64,000 nucleotides of DNA from positions 2,356,001-2,420,000 of the forward strand of contig NZ_AP024652.1 in NCBI RefSeq assembly GCF_019977315.1. The letters are read 5' to 3'. The stretch comes from Arthrobacter sp. StoSoilB22 (lineage in GTDB: Bacteria; Actinomycetota; Actinomycetes; Actinomycetales; Micrococcaceae). The notes beneath the pieces are model-generated. The model saw only the letters and a program-made list of their open reading frames with translations. It ran no database searches and had not been told where the DNA came from. Shown here in pieces: positions 33,690 to 44,410 of the stretch. The position numbers and the translations under genes are program-made. Every line of letters starts with the position of its first letter. The stretch's first letter is position 1.

Positions 33690-35099
33690 CTAGAGTTCCA
33701 GGCCTTTGATGTACTCGGCCAGACGCTGTGCTGCCGGGGGTGGATCGAATCCGGTCGCGCGGATACCGGACAAATCCAGGACGCTGCTGCGCGGCCTTGG
33801 AGCAGTGCGGGGTCCTGCGTAGTCGGCGGTGCCGATCGGACGCACCAGATTCGGATCGGCGCCCACAAGGCGGTAGACATCGCGGGCCAGCTCAAACCAG
33901 GTCTGGGGGTTGCCACCGTTGCTGAGGTTGTACGTCCCGTACGGGGCTTTGTTGAGGAGCAGGTGACGAATGCCCGCTGCGATGTCGGACGCGAAACTCA
34001 ATCGCCCCCATTGGTCATTCACCACCGTTGGCGAGGCACCCTTCGCGGCCAACGCCGCCATGGTTCGAACAAAGTTCCTGCCGCTGCCCACTACCCAACT
34101 AGTCCTGACGATGTAATGCCTTGGCGTGATGCCCGCCGCGAGGTCGCCGGCAGCCTTGCTTTGGCCGTAGACCCCCAGGGGAGCTGGAAGCTCATCCTCG
34201 AGGTGAACCTCTGCTGTGCCGTCGAAAACGTAGTCACTGGAGATGTGGACAAGAGTTAGTGAATGCTCGACGGCGGTACGCGCCAAGCGGGAAACGGCGG
34301 CGGCGTTGATGCTCCAGGCAGCAGCCCGGCCTTCCGGTGTTTCGGCGACATCTACCGCGGTGAACGCGGCGGCGTTGATGATGGCGGAATATTCGCGCCA
34401 GTTCACAGCCCGATAGGAGTCCTCGGAGGTGATGTCGAACCGCGCGCGGCCCGCGAACTCCACTGTGGAGTCACCCGCGAAGGCACTCCGAAGGCCAGTG
34501 CCCAACTGGCCGTCCGCTCCAAGGACCAGAGTGCGCCGCCTGGGCACTGGCACGACGTTTGCCAGCCGTGGGTGCTTCTGGTCCGGCGCGGAGATTACGC
34601 AATGATCCAAGGGGATCGGCCAGGGAACTGCCACATCCTCGTCGGCGAGGTTAAGGAACGTGTAGTCCTTCTGTGCCTCCGTGCTCCAATGGTCGTTGAC
34701 CAGGTACGTGTAGGCGGTGTGGTCCTCCAGGGTCTGGAATGCGTTGCCCACGCCGCGGGGGACGTAGATGGCCTCGCCGGGGGTCAGTTCTGCGGTGAAC
34801 AGCGTCCCGAACGTTGGCCCCTCCCGCAAGTCCACCCACGCGCCGAAGATCCGTCCGGAGGCCAGTGAAACGAACTTGTCCCAAGGCTCCGCATGGATAC
34901 CGCGAACCGTTCCACGAACTGCGTTGAAGGAGATGTTGTTCTGCACCGGGCCAAAGTCCGGCAACCCGGCATCAAGCATCTTGCCCCGGTGCCAGTTCTC
35001 TTTGAACCATCCTCTGCCATCCCCATGAACAGGAAGCTCAAACAGCAGCAGTCCGGGGATGGGCGTGGCCCGTGAACGTAGCTGGCGTCCCTGTTCCAC
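33690..35099 (-). CDS. rmlCD: RmlC-RmlD fusion: dTDP-4-dehydrorhamnose 3,5-epimerase/reductase
   Basis: The 469-residue protein has two domains. Residues 1 to about 182 are a cupin like RmlC, with the putative catalytic His69 in RGIHAEPWDK. From about 190 there is an SDR-like RmlD with TLVLGADGQLG, HISSDYVFDG and VYGQSKAAGD (Tyr/Lys pair). Together they convert dTDP-4-keto-6-deoxyglucose to dTDP-L-rhamnose. The GTG start is 3 bp after the rmlB stop, so rmlB and rmlCD are translationally linked. The chain order is epimerase then reductase, matching the order of reactions. Confidence 0.92.
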   Translation of the reverse strand: MEQGRQLRSRATPIPGLLLFELPVHGDGRGWFKENWHRGKMLDAGLPDFGPVQNNISFNAVRGTVRGIHAEPWDKFVSLASGRIFGAWVDLREGPTFGTLFTAELTPGEAIYVPRGVGNAFQTLEDHTAYTYLVNDHWSTEAQKDYTFLNLADEDVAVPWPIPLDHCVISAPDQKHPRLANVVPVPRRRTLVLGADGQLGTGLRSAFAGDSTVEFAGRARFDITSEDSYRAVNWREYSAIINAAAFTAVDVAETPEGRAAAWSINAAAVSRLARTAVEHSLTLVHISSDYVFDGTAEVHLEDELPAPLGVYGQSKAAGDLAAGITPRHYIVRTSWVVGSGRNFVRTMAALAAKGASPTVVNDQWGRLSFASDIAAGIRHLLLNKAPYGTYNLSNGGNPQTWFELARDVYRLVGADPNLVRPIGTADYAGPRTAPRPRSSVLDLSGIRATGFDPPPAAQRLAEYIKGLEL

Positions 35100-35102
35100 G
35101 CC

Positions 35103-37021
<1,919 letters not shown>

Positions 37022-37027
37022 ACCCAG

Positions 37028-37960
37028 CTACGCTGCTGAAACGTCCTCCAGGGCGCGGGCAATCTCAGCCGGCAGAACCGTCAGTTGCGCGTCCAGCAGT
37101 TCCTTGAGCTGAACAGCGTTCCTGGGGCCAACGATTGCGGTGGCTACCCCCGGCCGGGCGAGCAACCAGCTGAGGGACACGTCTAGGGGAGTGCGGCCCA
37201 GTCCGCGGGCTGCCATCGCCACTGCTTCAACCACGCGCGACGCCCGCGATTCCAGATAGGGCTCAATGTAACCGGCAAGGCGGCTTTGTGCGGCACGGGA
37301 ATCGGCAGGTATTTGTCCACGATATTTACCGGACAGCACACCACGGCCCAAAGGCGCCCAGGCCATCAGCCCCAGTCCGGCGTCTTCCACGGCAGGGATG
37401 AGTTCTTCCTCGGCTTTGCGTTGGACGAGGGAGTATTCGGACTGGTTTGCCACCAGGGTAAAACCGGCCACGGCCGCTGCCTTGGCTGTCTGCCAGCTGT
37501 TGTAGTTGGATATCCCAACGTAGCGGGCACGTCCGCTTCGCTGGGCTAGTTCCAAGGCAGAGAGAGTTTCGTCCAGTGGTACATTCGGATCCCACTCGTG
37601 AGCGAACCAGATATCAATGTAATCAGTGCCCAGCCTGGCCAGGCTGGCATCAAGGGCGGACAGCAGTGCACCCCGCGATGCGTTGACGCTTCGCCTGGAG
37701 TCTGCTGACGACACGCCGGCTTTGGTGGAGATCACAATCTCGGACCGGGCCACTACATCGCCCAGCATGGATCCCAACATGGCTTCTGCCCGCCCTTGCG
37801 CGTAGGACGCTGCTGTGTCCACCACGGTGCCGCCCCCGGCAACGAATGCGTGGAGGAGTTCAGCAGCGTCCTGTTCGTCGGTCTCCTGTGCCCAGGACAT
37901 GGTTCCGAGGGACAATGAGGACACACGGAATCCGCTGTTTCCGACATAACGCTGCTGCAT
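37028..37960 (-). CDS. Aldo/keto reductase
   Basis: This 310-residue (alpha/beta)8 NADPH-dependent reductase has the family start [20 protein letters not shown] and the tetrad region [17 protein letters not shown] (Asp and Tyr), STKAGVSS (Lys) and IWFAHEWDP (His). The SNYNSWQ and [15 protein letters not shown] segments also match the AKR family. Its substrate is unknown. A TAAGCT box 7 nt before ATG suggests a leaderless mRNA. It is convergent with rmlA, with stops 6 bp apart. Confidence 0.92.
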   Translation of the reverse strand: MQQRYVGNSGFRVSSLSLGTMSWAQETDEQDAAELLHAFVAGGGTVVDTAASYAQGRAEAMLGSMLGDVVARSEIVISTKAGVSSADSRRSVNASRGALLSALDASLARLGTDYIDIWFAHEWDPNVPLDETLSALELAQRSGRARYVGISNYNSWQTAKAAAVAGFTLVANQSEYSLVQRKAEEELIPAVEDAGLGLMAWAPLGRGVLSGKYRGQIPADSRAAQSRLAGYIEPYLESRASRVVEAVAMAARGLGRTPLDVSLSWLLARPGVATAIVGPRNAVQLKELLDAQLTVLPAEIARALEDVSAA

Positions 37961-37967
37961 AGCAGTT

Positions 37968-37973
37968 AGCTTA
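37968..37973 (-). promoter_or_regulatory. -10 box of aldo/keto reductase (leaderless)
   Basis: TAAGCT on the minus strand, 7 nt before the ATG at 37960. Confidence 0.5.
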
Positions 37974-37998
37974 CGGGGAGTTAGAGGACTTCATGACG

Positions 37999-38004
37999 TA
38001 GGGT
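37999..38004 (+). promoter_or_regulatory. -10 box of uppP (leaderless)
   Basis: TAGGGT, 8 nt before GTG 38013. No ribosome-binding site precedes the GTG. Confidence 0.45.
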
Positions 38005-38012
38005 CTATTCAC

Positions 38013-38846
38013 GTGAACTGGATAGAAGCAGCCTTGCTGGGCCTGGTGCAGGGCCTCACCGAATTCCTCCCGATTTCCTCGAGCGCACACCTGCGGATTG
38101 TCGGCTCGTTCCTTCCCAATGCCTCAGACCCCGGCGCTGCCTTCACGGCGATTACGCAGCTGGGAACTGAAACCGCCGTGATTGTCTACTTCTGGCGCGA
38201 CATCGTAAGGATCGTCCGGGCCTGGTTCGGCTCCCTCACAGGGAAGGTAGAGCGGAACAACCCGGATGCCCGGATGGGCTGGCTGGTGATCATCGGTAGC
38301 CTGCCGATCATCATCCTCGGCCTGTTGTTCCAGGACCAGATCGAGTCAGTGCTGCGCAGCATGTGGATTGTGGCCACCATGCTGATCGTGTTCGGCATGA
38401 TCCTTGCTGTAGCCGATGCCATTGGCCGGCAGGAGAGGGATCTCACCCAACTGAGCTATAAGCACGGCATTCTTTACGGCTTCGCCCAAGCGATGGCCTT
38501 GATCCCCGGCGTGTCACGCTCGGGCGGCACCATCACCGCCGGCCTCCTGATGGGGTACACCCGTGAAGCCGCCGCCAGGTACTCCTTCCTCCTGGCCATA
38601 CCGGCAGTGTTCGGCAGTGGCCTGTACCAGCTCTACAAAACGGTTTCAAACGAAGGCTTGGGCGGGCCCTACGGCCTCCCGGAGACTGCGCTGGCCACGG
38701 TCATCGCCTTCGTGGTGGGTTACATCATCATCGGCTGGTTCCTGAAATTCGTCTCCACCCGCAGCTACCGCCTGTTCGTTTGGTACCGGATCCTCCTGGG
38801 TCTGGCCTTGTATGTCCTCCTCGGTTTCGGCGTGATCAGCGCCTAG
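38013..38846 (+). CDS. uppP: Undecaprenyl-diphosphate phosphatase
   Basis: The 277-residue integral membrane BacA/UppP has the two family signatures: [18 protein letters not shown] (about 12-29, with catalytic Glu) and [10 protein letters not shown] (about 163-172). It regenerates undecaprenyl phosphate, the carrier used by peptidoglycan and by the polysaccharide made by the neighbouring cluster, and gives bacitracin tolerance. About 7-8 membrane segments are visible. It is followed by mshC with a separate promoter. Confidence 0.97.
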   Translation: MNWIEAALLGLVQGLTEFLPISSSAHLRIVGSFLPNASDPGAAFTAITQLGTETAVIVYFWRDIVRIVRAWFGSLTGKVERNNPDARMGWLVIIGSLPIIILGLLFQDQIESVLRSMWIVATMLIVFGMILAVADAIGRQERDLTQLSYKHGILYGFAQAMALIPGVSRSGGTITAGLLMGYTREAAARYSFLLAIPAVFGSGLYQLYKTVSNEGLGGPYGLPETALATVIAFVVGYIIIGWFLKFVSTRSYRLFVWYRILLGLALYVLLGFGVISA

Positions 38847-38849
38847 CAC

Positions 38850-38855
38850 TAAGGT
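38850..38855 (+). promoter_or_regulatory. -10 box of mshC (leaderless)
   Basis: TAAGGT, 6 nt before GTG 38862. Confidence 0.5.
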
Positions 38856-38861
38856 TAAGTC

Positions 38862-40139
38862 GTGAAATCGTGGACCTCCCGCCCTGTACCTGAGCTGCCC
38901 GGCAGCCTGCCGCAACTACGGCTGTATGACACAGCCCTTGGGCGGGTGGTGGACGTTGAGAAGCAGCCGGAGCAGTCGATGTATGTCTGCGGCATCACCC
39001 CGTATGACGCGACTCATATGGGACACGCAGCCAGTTATGTGGCGTTTGATCTCCTGAACCGCGCTTGGCGCGATTCCGGCGTCCGGGTCTCCTACGTCCA
39101 AAACGTCACGGATATTGATGACCCCCTCTTGGAGCGGGCTACAGCTACCGGAGTGGATTGGCGTGACTTGGCCCAGAGCCAAATCGAGCTGTTCCAGACA
39201 GATATGGACGCTTTGAACGTCCTCGCGCCGAACCACTACATCGGCGCTGTGGAGGCCATCCCGGACATTGTTCCGGCCATTGAGCAACTGATCGCCGACG
39301 GCGTTGCCTACCGGGTTGCCGGCTCCGAAGGAGAGCCCGACGGCGATGTTTACTACGACGTCGAGACCGCCGGCAAGCGCTCAGACGCCACAGACGCCTG
39401 GACGCTGGGCGATGTTTCCGGCCTGGGTGAGAAGGACATGCTGGAATTGTTCGCTGAACGCGGTGGAGACCCGGCCCGGGCGGGCAAACGCCACGCCTTG
39501 GATCCTTTGCTGTGGCGGGTTGCCCGTGAGGGCGAGCCGAGCTGGCCCGGCGCCACCCTCGGCGACGGCCGTCCCGGCTGGCACATCGAATGTACGGTGA
39601 TCGCGCAAAAGTATCTTCCTGCACCCTTCACCGTTCAGGGTGGTGGCTCCGACTTGGTGTTCCCGCACCATGAAATGGGCGCCGGCCATGCTTATTCACT
39701 CTCCGGAGTTCCGCTTGCGCGCCATTATGCGCACGCCGGAATGGTGGGGCTGGACGGAGAGAAGATGAGCAAGTCCAAAGGCAACCTGGTTCTTGTCTCA
39801 AAACTTCGCGCTGCCGGTGAGGAACCCGCGGCAATACGTCTGGCAATCCTGGCCCATCACTACCGCTCCGACTGGTCATGGACCGATGCCGGGTTTGCAG
39901 AAGCCAAAGACCGTCTCAAGCGGTGGCGCATAGCTGTGGATCACGCCCCTGCTGGATCTGCTGCGGCCTTGACAGCGGCCATGCGCGGTGAACTGGCCAA
40001 CGACCTCAACGCCCCGGGGGCCATCGCCGTCGTCGACCATTGGGCAGGGGAAGCGATTCGCGCCGACGCGGTCAGCTCGGCTACGGATGCCGCCCTTGTT
40101 ACTGACGCCATTGATGCTCTGCTCGGGGTTGAGCTCTAA
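38862..40139 (+). CDS. mshC: Cysteine:GlcN-Ins ligase (mycothiol biosynthesis)
   Basis: The 425-residue class I cysteinyl-tRNA-synthetase relative joins cysteine to GlcN-inositol with ATP, the fourth step of mycothiol synthesis. It has the zinc ligand Cys43 in [19 protein letters not shown] (HMGH replaces HIGH), the zinc region HIECTVIAQ and [10 protein letters not shown], and KMSKSKGN at about 302. Length and motif variants separate it from CysS. As in mycobacteria it is close to uppP and a PAC2 gene. Confidence 0.95.
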   Translation: MKSWTSRPVPELPGSLPQLRLYDTALGRVVDVEKQPEQSMYVCGITPYDATHMGHAASYVAFDLLNRAWRDSGVRVSYVQNVTDIDDPLLERATATGVDWRDLAQSQIELFQTDMDALNVLAPNHYIGAVEAIPDIVPAIEQLIADGVAYRVAGSEGEPDGDVYYDVETAGKRSDATDAWTLGDVSGLGEKDMLELFAERGGDPARAGKRHALDPLLWRVAREGEPSWPGATLGDGRPGWHIECTVIAQKYLPAPFTVQGGGSDLVFPHHEMGAGHAYSLSGVPLARHYAHAGMVGLDGEKMSKSKGNLVLVSKLRAAGEEPAAIRLAILAHHYRSDWSWTDAGFAEAKDRLKRWRIAVDHAPAGSAAALTAAMRGELANDLNAPGAIAVVDHWAGEAIRADAVSSATDAALVTDAIDALLGVEL

Positions 40140-40160
40140 GCGACTCCCAAGAAAAACCAA

Positions 40161-40191
40161 CAACGGCCCTGGCATCATGCCAGGGCCGTTG
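40161..40191. terminator. Perfect bidirectional terminator
   Basis: A 14-bp stem (40161-40174 with 40178-40191) with a 3-nt loop sits between the convergent mshC and PAC2 genes. Confidence 0.9.
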
Positions 40192-40213
40192 CTTGTTTGA
40201 GGGGTTTGTCCTC

Positions 40214-41119
40214 TTAGGGACGTTCTTTACCGCGCCGTTTCAGGTACCGCTCGAATTCACGGGCAATGGATTCGCCTGAGGCCTCCGGCAGGTCAGCTGT
40301 ATCTTTCGCTTCTTCCAGCTGCCGCACATAGGCGGCAATCTCAGGGTCTTCTGTTGCAAGCTCGTCTACTCCGCGTTCCCAAGCCTCAGATTCTTCAGCC
40401 AATGGCTGGCTGTCCAAAGGAACTTGGAGGAGGTCTTCGATCCTGTGCAGAATCGCCAGCTGTGCTTTGGGGGAGGGCGGCTGGGCGACATAATGAGGTA
40501 CTGCTGCCCACAATGAGACTGTGGGCAGCCCTGCCAGCATTGCGAACTCTGCGAGCACACCCACAATGCCCACTGGTCCCTCGTATTGGGATGCCTCCAG
40601 GTTCAGGCGCTCCCGCAGTGAACTGTCCTCGGTGGTAGTACTCACCGGAATCGGACGGCTGTGGGGGACATCGGCCAGCAGTGCGCCCACCAAAATCACG
40701 GAGTCCACTTTGAGCGCTTCCGCATGGACCAGCAATTCTGTGGTGTAAGCACGCCAGCGGTATGAGGGTTCGGTGCCGAGAACCAGGACCACATCCACGT
40801 TGCTGTCCGGAACCTCAGCCTTGTAAATCCGGGTTGACGGCCATTTCACCTTTCGGGCGCCTGAGGACGTCCGGCGCACCGTGGGCCGCGTGAACTGGAA
40901 GTCGTAGTACTCCTCGGCGTCCACGGTGGCCACCTTCTTGCCGTCCCAGAGCTTGTTCAAGTAGTGCAGAGCATCGCTGGCGGCCTCACCGGCATCGTTC
41001 CAGCCCTCAAACGCGGCAAGCATTACGGTGACACGCCGGCCGTCCGCGGGTTCCTTGAGGAAACGCTCGGGCTCCGCGGTGATGTCCTGTCCTTCGGGGG
41101 TCCCGTCCACACTGTTCAT
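40214..41119 (-). CDS. PAC2 family protein
   Basis: The 301-residue protein is of the PAC2 (proteasome-assembly-chaperone-like) family, with AAFEGWNDAGEAASDALHYL, VLVLGTEPSYRWRAY and VILVGALLADVPHSRPIPV. In actinobacteria members of this family lie near mshC and the Pup-proteasome locus, but a chaperone role has not been established. A TAGGGT box is 6 nt before ATG. The C-terminal tail is charged. Confidence 0.9.
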   Translation of the reverse strand: MNSVDGTPEGQDITAEPERFLKEPADGRRVTVMLAAFEGWNDAGEAASDALHYLNKLWDGKKVATVDAEEYYDFQFTRPTVRRTSSGARKVKWPSTRIYKAEVPDSNVDVVLVLGTEPSYRWRAYTTELLVHAEALKVDSVILVGALLADVPHSRPIPVSTTTEDSSLRERLNLEASQYEGPVGIVGVLAEFAMLAGLPTVSLWAAVPHYVAQPPSPKAQLAILHRIEDLLQVPLDSQPLAEESEAWERGVDELATEDPEIAAYVRQLEEAKDTADLPEASGESIAREFERYLKRRGKERP

Positions 41120-41125
41120 CCACTC

Positions 41126-41131
41126 ACCCTA
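41126..41131 (-). promoter_or_regulatory. -10 box of PAC2 gene (leaderless)
   Basis: TAGGGT on the minus strand, 6 nt before ATG 41119. Confidence 0.5.
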
Positions 41132-41229
41132 CGTCCAAGACCCTTGTGGATGCATGGCATTTCACCCCGAAGCGTGTCCGCGATTCGCCCACAGCGCAAC
41201 CCGCGGACGGCCGCGCGCTTGGTTCCACG

Positions 41230-41235
41230 TAGACT
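41230..41235 (+). promoter_or_regulatory. -10 box of HAD phosphatase gene (leaderless)
   Basis: TAGACT, 7 nt before ATG 41243. It supports this start over the much longer upstream frame that overlaps the divergent PAC2 gene. Confidence 0.5.
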
Positions 41236-41242
41236 GGAAACC

Positions 41243-41962
41243 ATGCATTCCTCACCCAGCCAGCCCCTCCTCAAAGCCGTGCTCTGGGATATGGATGGCA
41301 CACTCGTGGACACCGAACCCTATTGGATAGCGGCCGAGCGTGCGCTGGTGGAGTCCCACGGCGGGACCTGGTCCCACCAGCAGGCCATGCAGTTGGTGGG
41401 ACAGTCCTTACTGCACTCGGCAGCCGTCCTGCAGGCCGCAGGCGTCAGGTTGGAGGCCCGCGAAATCGTAGACACCTTGAGTGCACAAGTGATCGCCCAG
41501 GTCCGCAAAGAGGTTCCCTGGCGGCCAGGCGCCCGCGAGCTGCTGGATGAACTCCACGAGGCAGGCATTCGCTGCGCACTGGTGACCATGTCCGAAGGGC
41601 CCCTGGCCGGTGTGGTGGTGGAAAGCCTACCCAAGCCCTACTTCGAGTTCATGGTCACCGGCGATACTGTCACCCACGGAAAACCGCACCCGGAGGCCTA
41701 TCTCACGGCAGTTGAACGGCTCAAGCTGGACGACCCCTCCGTTAGCATCCACCACTGCGTCGCGCTCGAAGATTCCATCCCCGGCGCAACGGCAGCCATT
41801 GCTTCGGGGGTGATTACTGTGGGAATTCCCCATCAGGTGCCCCTTCCGGACGATCCACGAATGATCATGTGGCCCACGTTGGTTGGCCGTGCCGCTCCCG
41901 ATCTGCAAGAGCTGGTAGCTCACCGTTTCGCAGCAGCGAACTTGCTTGAAGGGGCCAGCTAG
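41243..41962 (+). CDS. HAD-superfamily phosphatase
   Basis: This 239-residue haloacid dehalogenase-like phosphatase has the nucleophile Asp16 and the general acid Asp18 in WDMDGTLVDTEPYW, motif II (Thr) in CALVTMSEGP, and motif III/IV in THGKPHPEAYL and CVALEDSIPGA. The substrate is unknown (a sugar phosphate or nucleotide is usual). The stop TAG abuts the GTG start of the next gene (no gap), so the two are co-translated. Confidence 0.93.
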   Translation: MHSSPSQPLLKAVLWDMDGTLVDTEPYWIAAERALVESHGGTWSHQQAMQLVGQSLLHSAAVLQAAGVRLEAREIVDTLSAQVIAQVRKEVPWRPGARELLDELHEAGIRCALVTMSEGPLAGVVVESLPKPYFEFMVTGDTVTHGKPHPEAYLTAVERLKLDDPSVSIHHCVALEDSIPGATAAIASGVITVGIPHQVPLPDDPRMIMWPTLVGRAAPDLQELVAHRFAAANLLEGAS

Positions 41963-43129
41963 GTGACCAGCCCGTCCACACCGCACCATTCGCAAAGCAA
42001 AAAACGTGACGGCATCCCTTTGGGGAAGATTGCCGGCGTGCCGGTCTACCTCGCGTACTCGTGGTTTGTCATAGCAGCCATCACCGTGGTCTTCTACGGT
42101 CCGTTCATCATGGATTTCATACCAGGACTGGGCAACTGGGCTTACCTCGTTGGGTTGGCGGTCGCGTTACTCCTGGCGTTATCAGTTCTTATCCATGAAC
42201 TCGCCCATGCCCTCAGTGCGAAAGTCTTCCACTGGCCCACCGAGAAAATTGTCATCAATCTTTGGGGCGGACACACACAGTTCGAGAACTTCACCGCCTC
42301 TCCGGGGCGTTCCGTGGTTGTGGCGTTGGCCGGCCCGGCATCCAACTTCGTGGTAGCCGCAGTGATGTTCTCGATCGACTCCGTTGCCCAGTTCAAGGGA
42401 GTTGCCGGGACGCTGACAGACATAGTAGTGATGGCCAATCTGCTGATTGGAATCTTCAACATTCTCCCGGGGATGCCGCTGGACGGGGGTCGATTGGTTG
42501 AGTCTGCGGTCTGGAAAGCTACGGGCAGCCAGGACAAGGGCACCATTGCAGCAGGATGGTCCGGCCGGATCATTGTGGTGGCACTTGTTATCTGGTTCAT
42601 CGTGGTCCCTTTCCTGAGGGGGCAATGGCCGGATCTGATGTACACCACCGTCACCGTGCTTGTCTGCGGTTTCCTCTGGATGGGCGCCTCCAGCTCCATC
42701 CACCACGCTAAGCTCCGCAGCCGCCTGTACCTGGTCAGTGCTGCCGGCCTCGCTGAGCCAGCAGTAGGTGTGCCGAACTCGGCATCCGTGGCTGACGTCC
42801 TGGACATTTCACCGACCGGAAGTCCCGCCGTCGTGATTTGCGGTCCTGACGGCAAGCCACAGGGTGTGGTGGATTTCGGTGCAACGCTCGCTGTGGCGGC
42901 CGCACATGCGACGACGACGCCGGTCACCGCCGTGGCTCATGCCCTGGCCGCCGGGGCTTACGTCCCGGAATGGTCGAAGGGCCAGGAATTGATCCAGTAC
43001 CTGGCTCGCCTGGACGGCGGCGAATACGCTGTGGTGGACCACAATGGAATCGTCACCGGGCTGCTTCGGCAGCAGGCAGTAGTGACCGCCATAACAGGTA
43101 AGGAAGCACGCAGGAGCGGGCGCGCCTGA
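41963..43129 (+). CDS. Site-2 protease family (M50) with CBS domains, Rip3-like
   Basis: The 388-residue membrane metalloprotease has the zinc motif in IHELAHALS (His78, Glu79, His82) and the third ligand in GMPLDGGRL (Asp about 174), with about 6 membrane segments. A C-terminal half of CBS-like repeats (about 265-375) follows. It resembles mycobacterial Rip3-type enzymes that cut membrane anchors, such as anti-sigma factors. It is co-translated with the HAD gene. Confidence 0.9.
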   Translation: MTSPSTPHHSQSKKRDGIPLGKIAGVPVYLAYSWFVIAAITVVFYGPFIMDFIPGLGNWAYLVGLAVALLLALSVLIHELAHALSAKVFHWPTEKIVINLWGGHTQFENFTASPGRSVVVALAGPASNFVVAAVMFSIDSVAQFKGVAGTLTDIVVMANLLIGIFNILPGMPLDGGRLVESAVWKATGSQDKGTIAAGWSGRIIVVALVIWFIVVPFLRGQWPDLMYTTVTVLVCGFLWMGASSSIHHAKLRSRLYLVSAAGLAEPAVGVPNSASVADVLDISPTGSPAVVICGPDGKPQGVVDFGATLAVAAAHATTTPVTAVAHALAAGAYVPEWSKGQELIQYLARLDGGEYAVVDHNGIVTGLLRQQAVVTAITGKEARRSGRA

Positions 43130-43248
43130 CTGTCTTGCCGGTAGAGTTACTTGCCGGCCGATATGCATAACAAGAGCCAATGATTTTTTTGGCGCCCACC
43201 AGCCGGTCACACACCGCGGCCAAGCCGTACAGGAGCGAGGAACACCAC

Positions 43249-44313
43249 ATGAGCAGCGAAACCGCCGCCCCCGCAGCAAGCACAGGCACTGACCAGTCGG
43301 CCATCGGCTCGGCTGTGCAGCCGACGGGCGCTGCACGACGCCGCGGGCCTTTCCGTGTGGGCGAGCGGGTCCAGCTCACGGACGAGCGTGGCCGGATGAA
43401 CACCATCACACTGGAAGTAGGCGGCGCTTTCCACACCCACCGCGGTTTCCTGAACCACGATGAAATCATCGGGAAAGTTGATGGTTCCGTGGTCAGCAAC
43501 AACGTCGGTCAGCAGTACCAGACGTTGCGTCCCCTGCTCTCTGATTTCGTGCTGTCCATGCCCCGGGGCGCTGCTGTGGTTTACCCCAAGGATGCCGCCC
43601 AGATTGTCACCATGGCGGACATCTTCCCCGGCGCGCGGGTTGTCGAAGCCGGTGTGGGTTCGGGCGCTCTGTCCATTTCCTTGTTGCGCGCAGTCGGGGA
43701 CGGGGGCTACCTGCATTCCTTCGAGCGCCGCGAGGAATTCGCGGACATCGCCCGGGGAAACGTAGAAACCATCTTTGGCGGCCCCCATCCCGCATGGCAG
43801 ATCTCCTTGGGCGATTTCCAGGAAGAGGTCATCAAAGCCGAAGCTCCGGGCTCCGTGGACAGGGTTGTCCTGGACATGCTCGCACCATGGGAGTGCTTGG
43901 ACGCGGTAGCCACTGTCCTGGCTCCGGGCGGGGTTTGGATCAACTATGTCGCCACCGTCACCCAGCTGTCCCGCACCGCCGAAGCAATCCGCGCGGACGG
44001 CCGCTTCACCGAACCGGATGCCTGGGAATCGATGGTTCGTGGTTGGCACCTCGAGGGCCTCGCGGTCCGTCCGGATCACCGCATGGTCGCCCACACCGGA
44101 TTCCTGCTGGTCACACGCCGTCTTGCTGACGGTGTCACCGGAATTTCCGTGAAGCGCCGTCCATCCAAGACCGAGTTCAGCGAAGAGGACCTCAACGCGT
44201 GGACCCCTGCAGCGGTGGGGGAGCGCTCCGTGTCTGACAAGAAACTTCGGCGCGCAGCACGTGACGCAATCGCAGGGACCAATGTTCAGGATGACCCTCC
44301 AGTCACAAACTGA
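43249..44313 (+). CDS. trmI: tRNA (adenine(58)-N1)-methyltransferase
   Basis: The 354-residue protein methylates A58 in the T-loop of tRNAs. An N-terminal OB-like region (GPFRVGERVQLTDERG) precedes the SAM-binding domain with VVEAGVGSGALSISLLRAVG and the DMLAPWECLDAV catalytic segment. ATG 43249, with GAGG 9 nt upstream, is chosen over a start 23 codons earlier. It precedes arc, as in other actinobacteria, with a 97-bp gap. Confidence 0.95.
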   Translation: MSSETAAPAASTGTDQSAIGSAVQPTGAARRRGPFRVGERVQLTDERGRMNTITLEVGGAFHTHRGFLNHDEIIGKVDGSVVSNNVGQQYQTLRPLLSDFVLSMPRGAAVVYPKDAAQIVTMADIFPGARVVEAGVGSGALSISLLRAVGDGGYLHSFERREEFADIARGNVETIFGGPHPAWQISLGDFQEEVIKAEAPGSVDRVVLDMLAPWECLDAVATVLAPGGVWINYVATVTQLSRTAEAIRADGRFTEPDAWESMVRGWHLEGLAVRPDHRMVAHTGFLLVTRRLADGVTGISVKRRPSKTEFSEEDLNAWTPAAVGERSVSDKKLRRAARDAIAGTNVQDDPPVTN

Positions 44314-44410
44314 CAAAGGTCACAATAGGGTTCGCATTCCGAATGTCACCCGGCGCCCTGAGCTTTTCGGGACTAAGGTCTTGTTAAGCGCAGGAAGGGG
44401 CTGATGAATC

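Noticed and set aside
40964..41242. N-terminal extension of the HAD phosphatase gene
   Set aside because: It lies across the divergent PAC2 gene, while ATG 41243 has a -10 box 7 nt upstream and matches the HAD N-terminus.
43207..44316. 369-codon minus-strand frame opposite trmI
   Set aside because: It is a shadow of the conserved tRNA methyltransferase, with no family match and biased composition.
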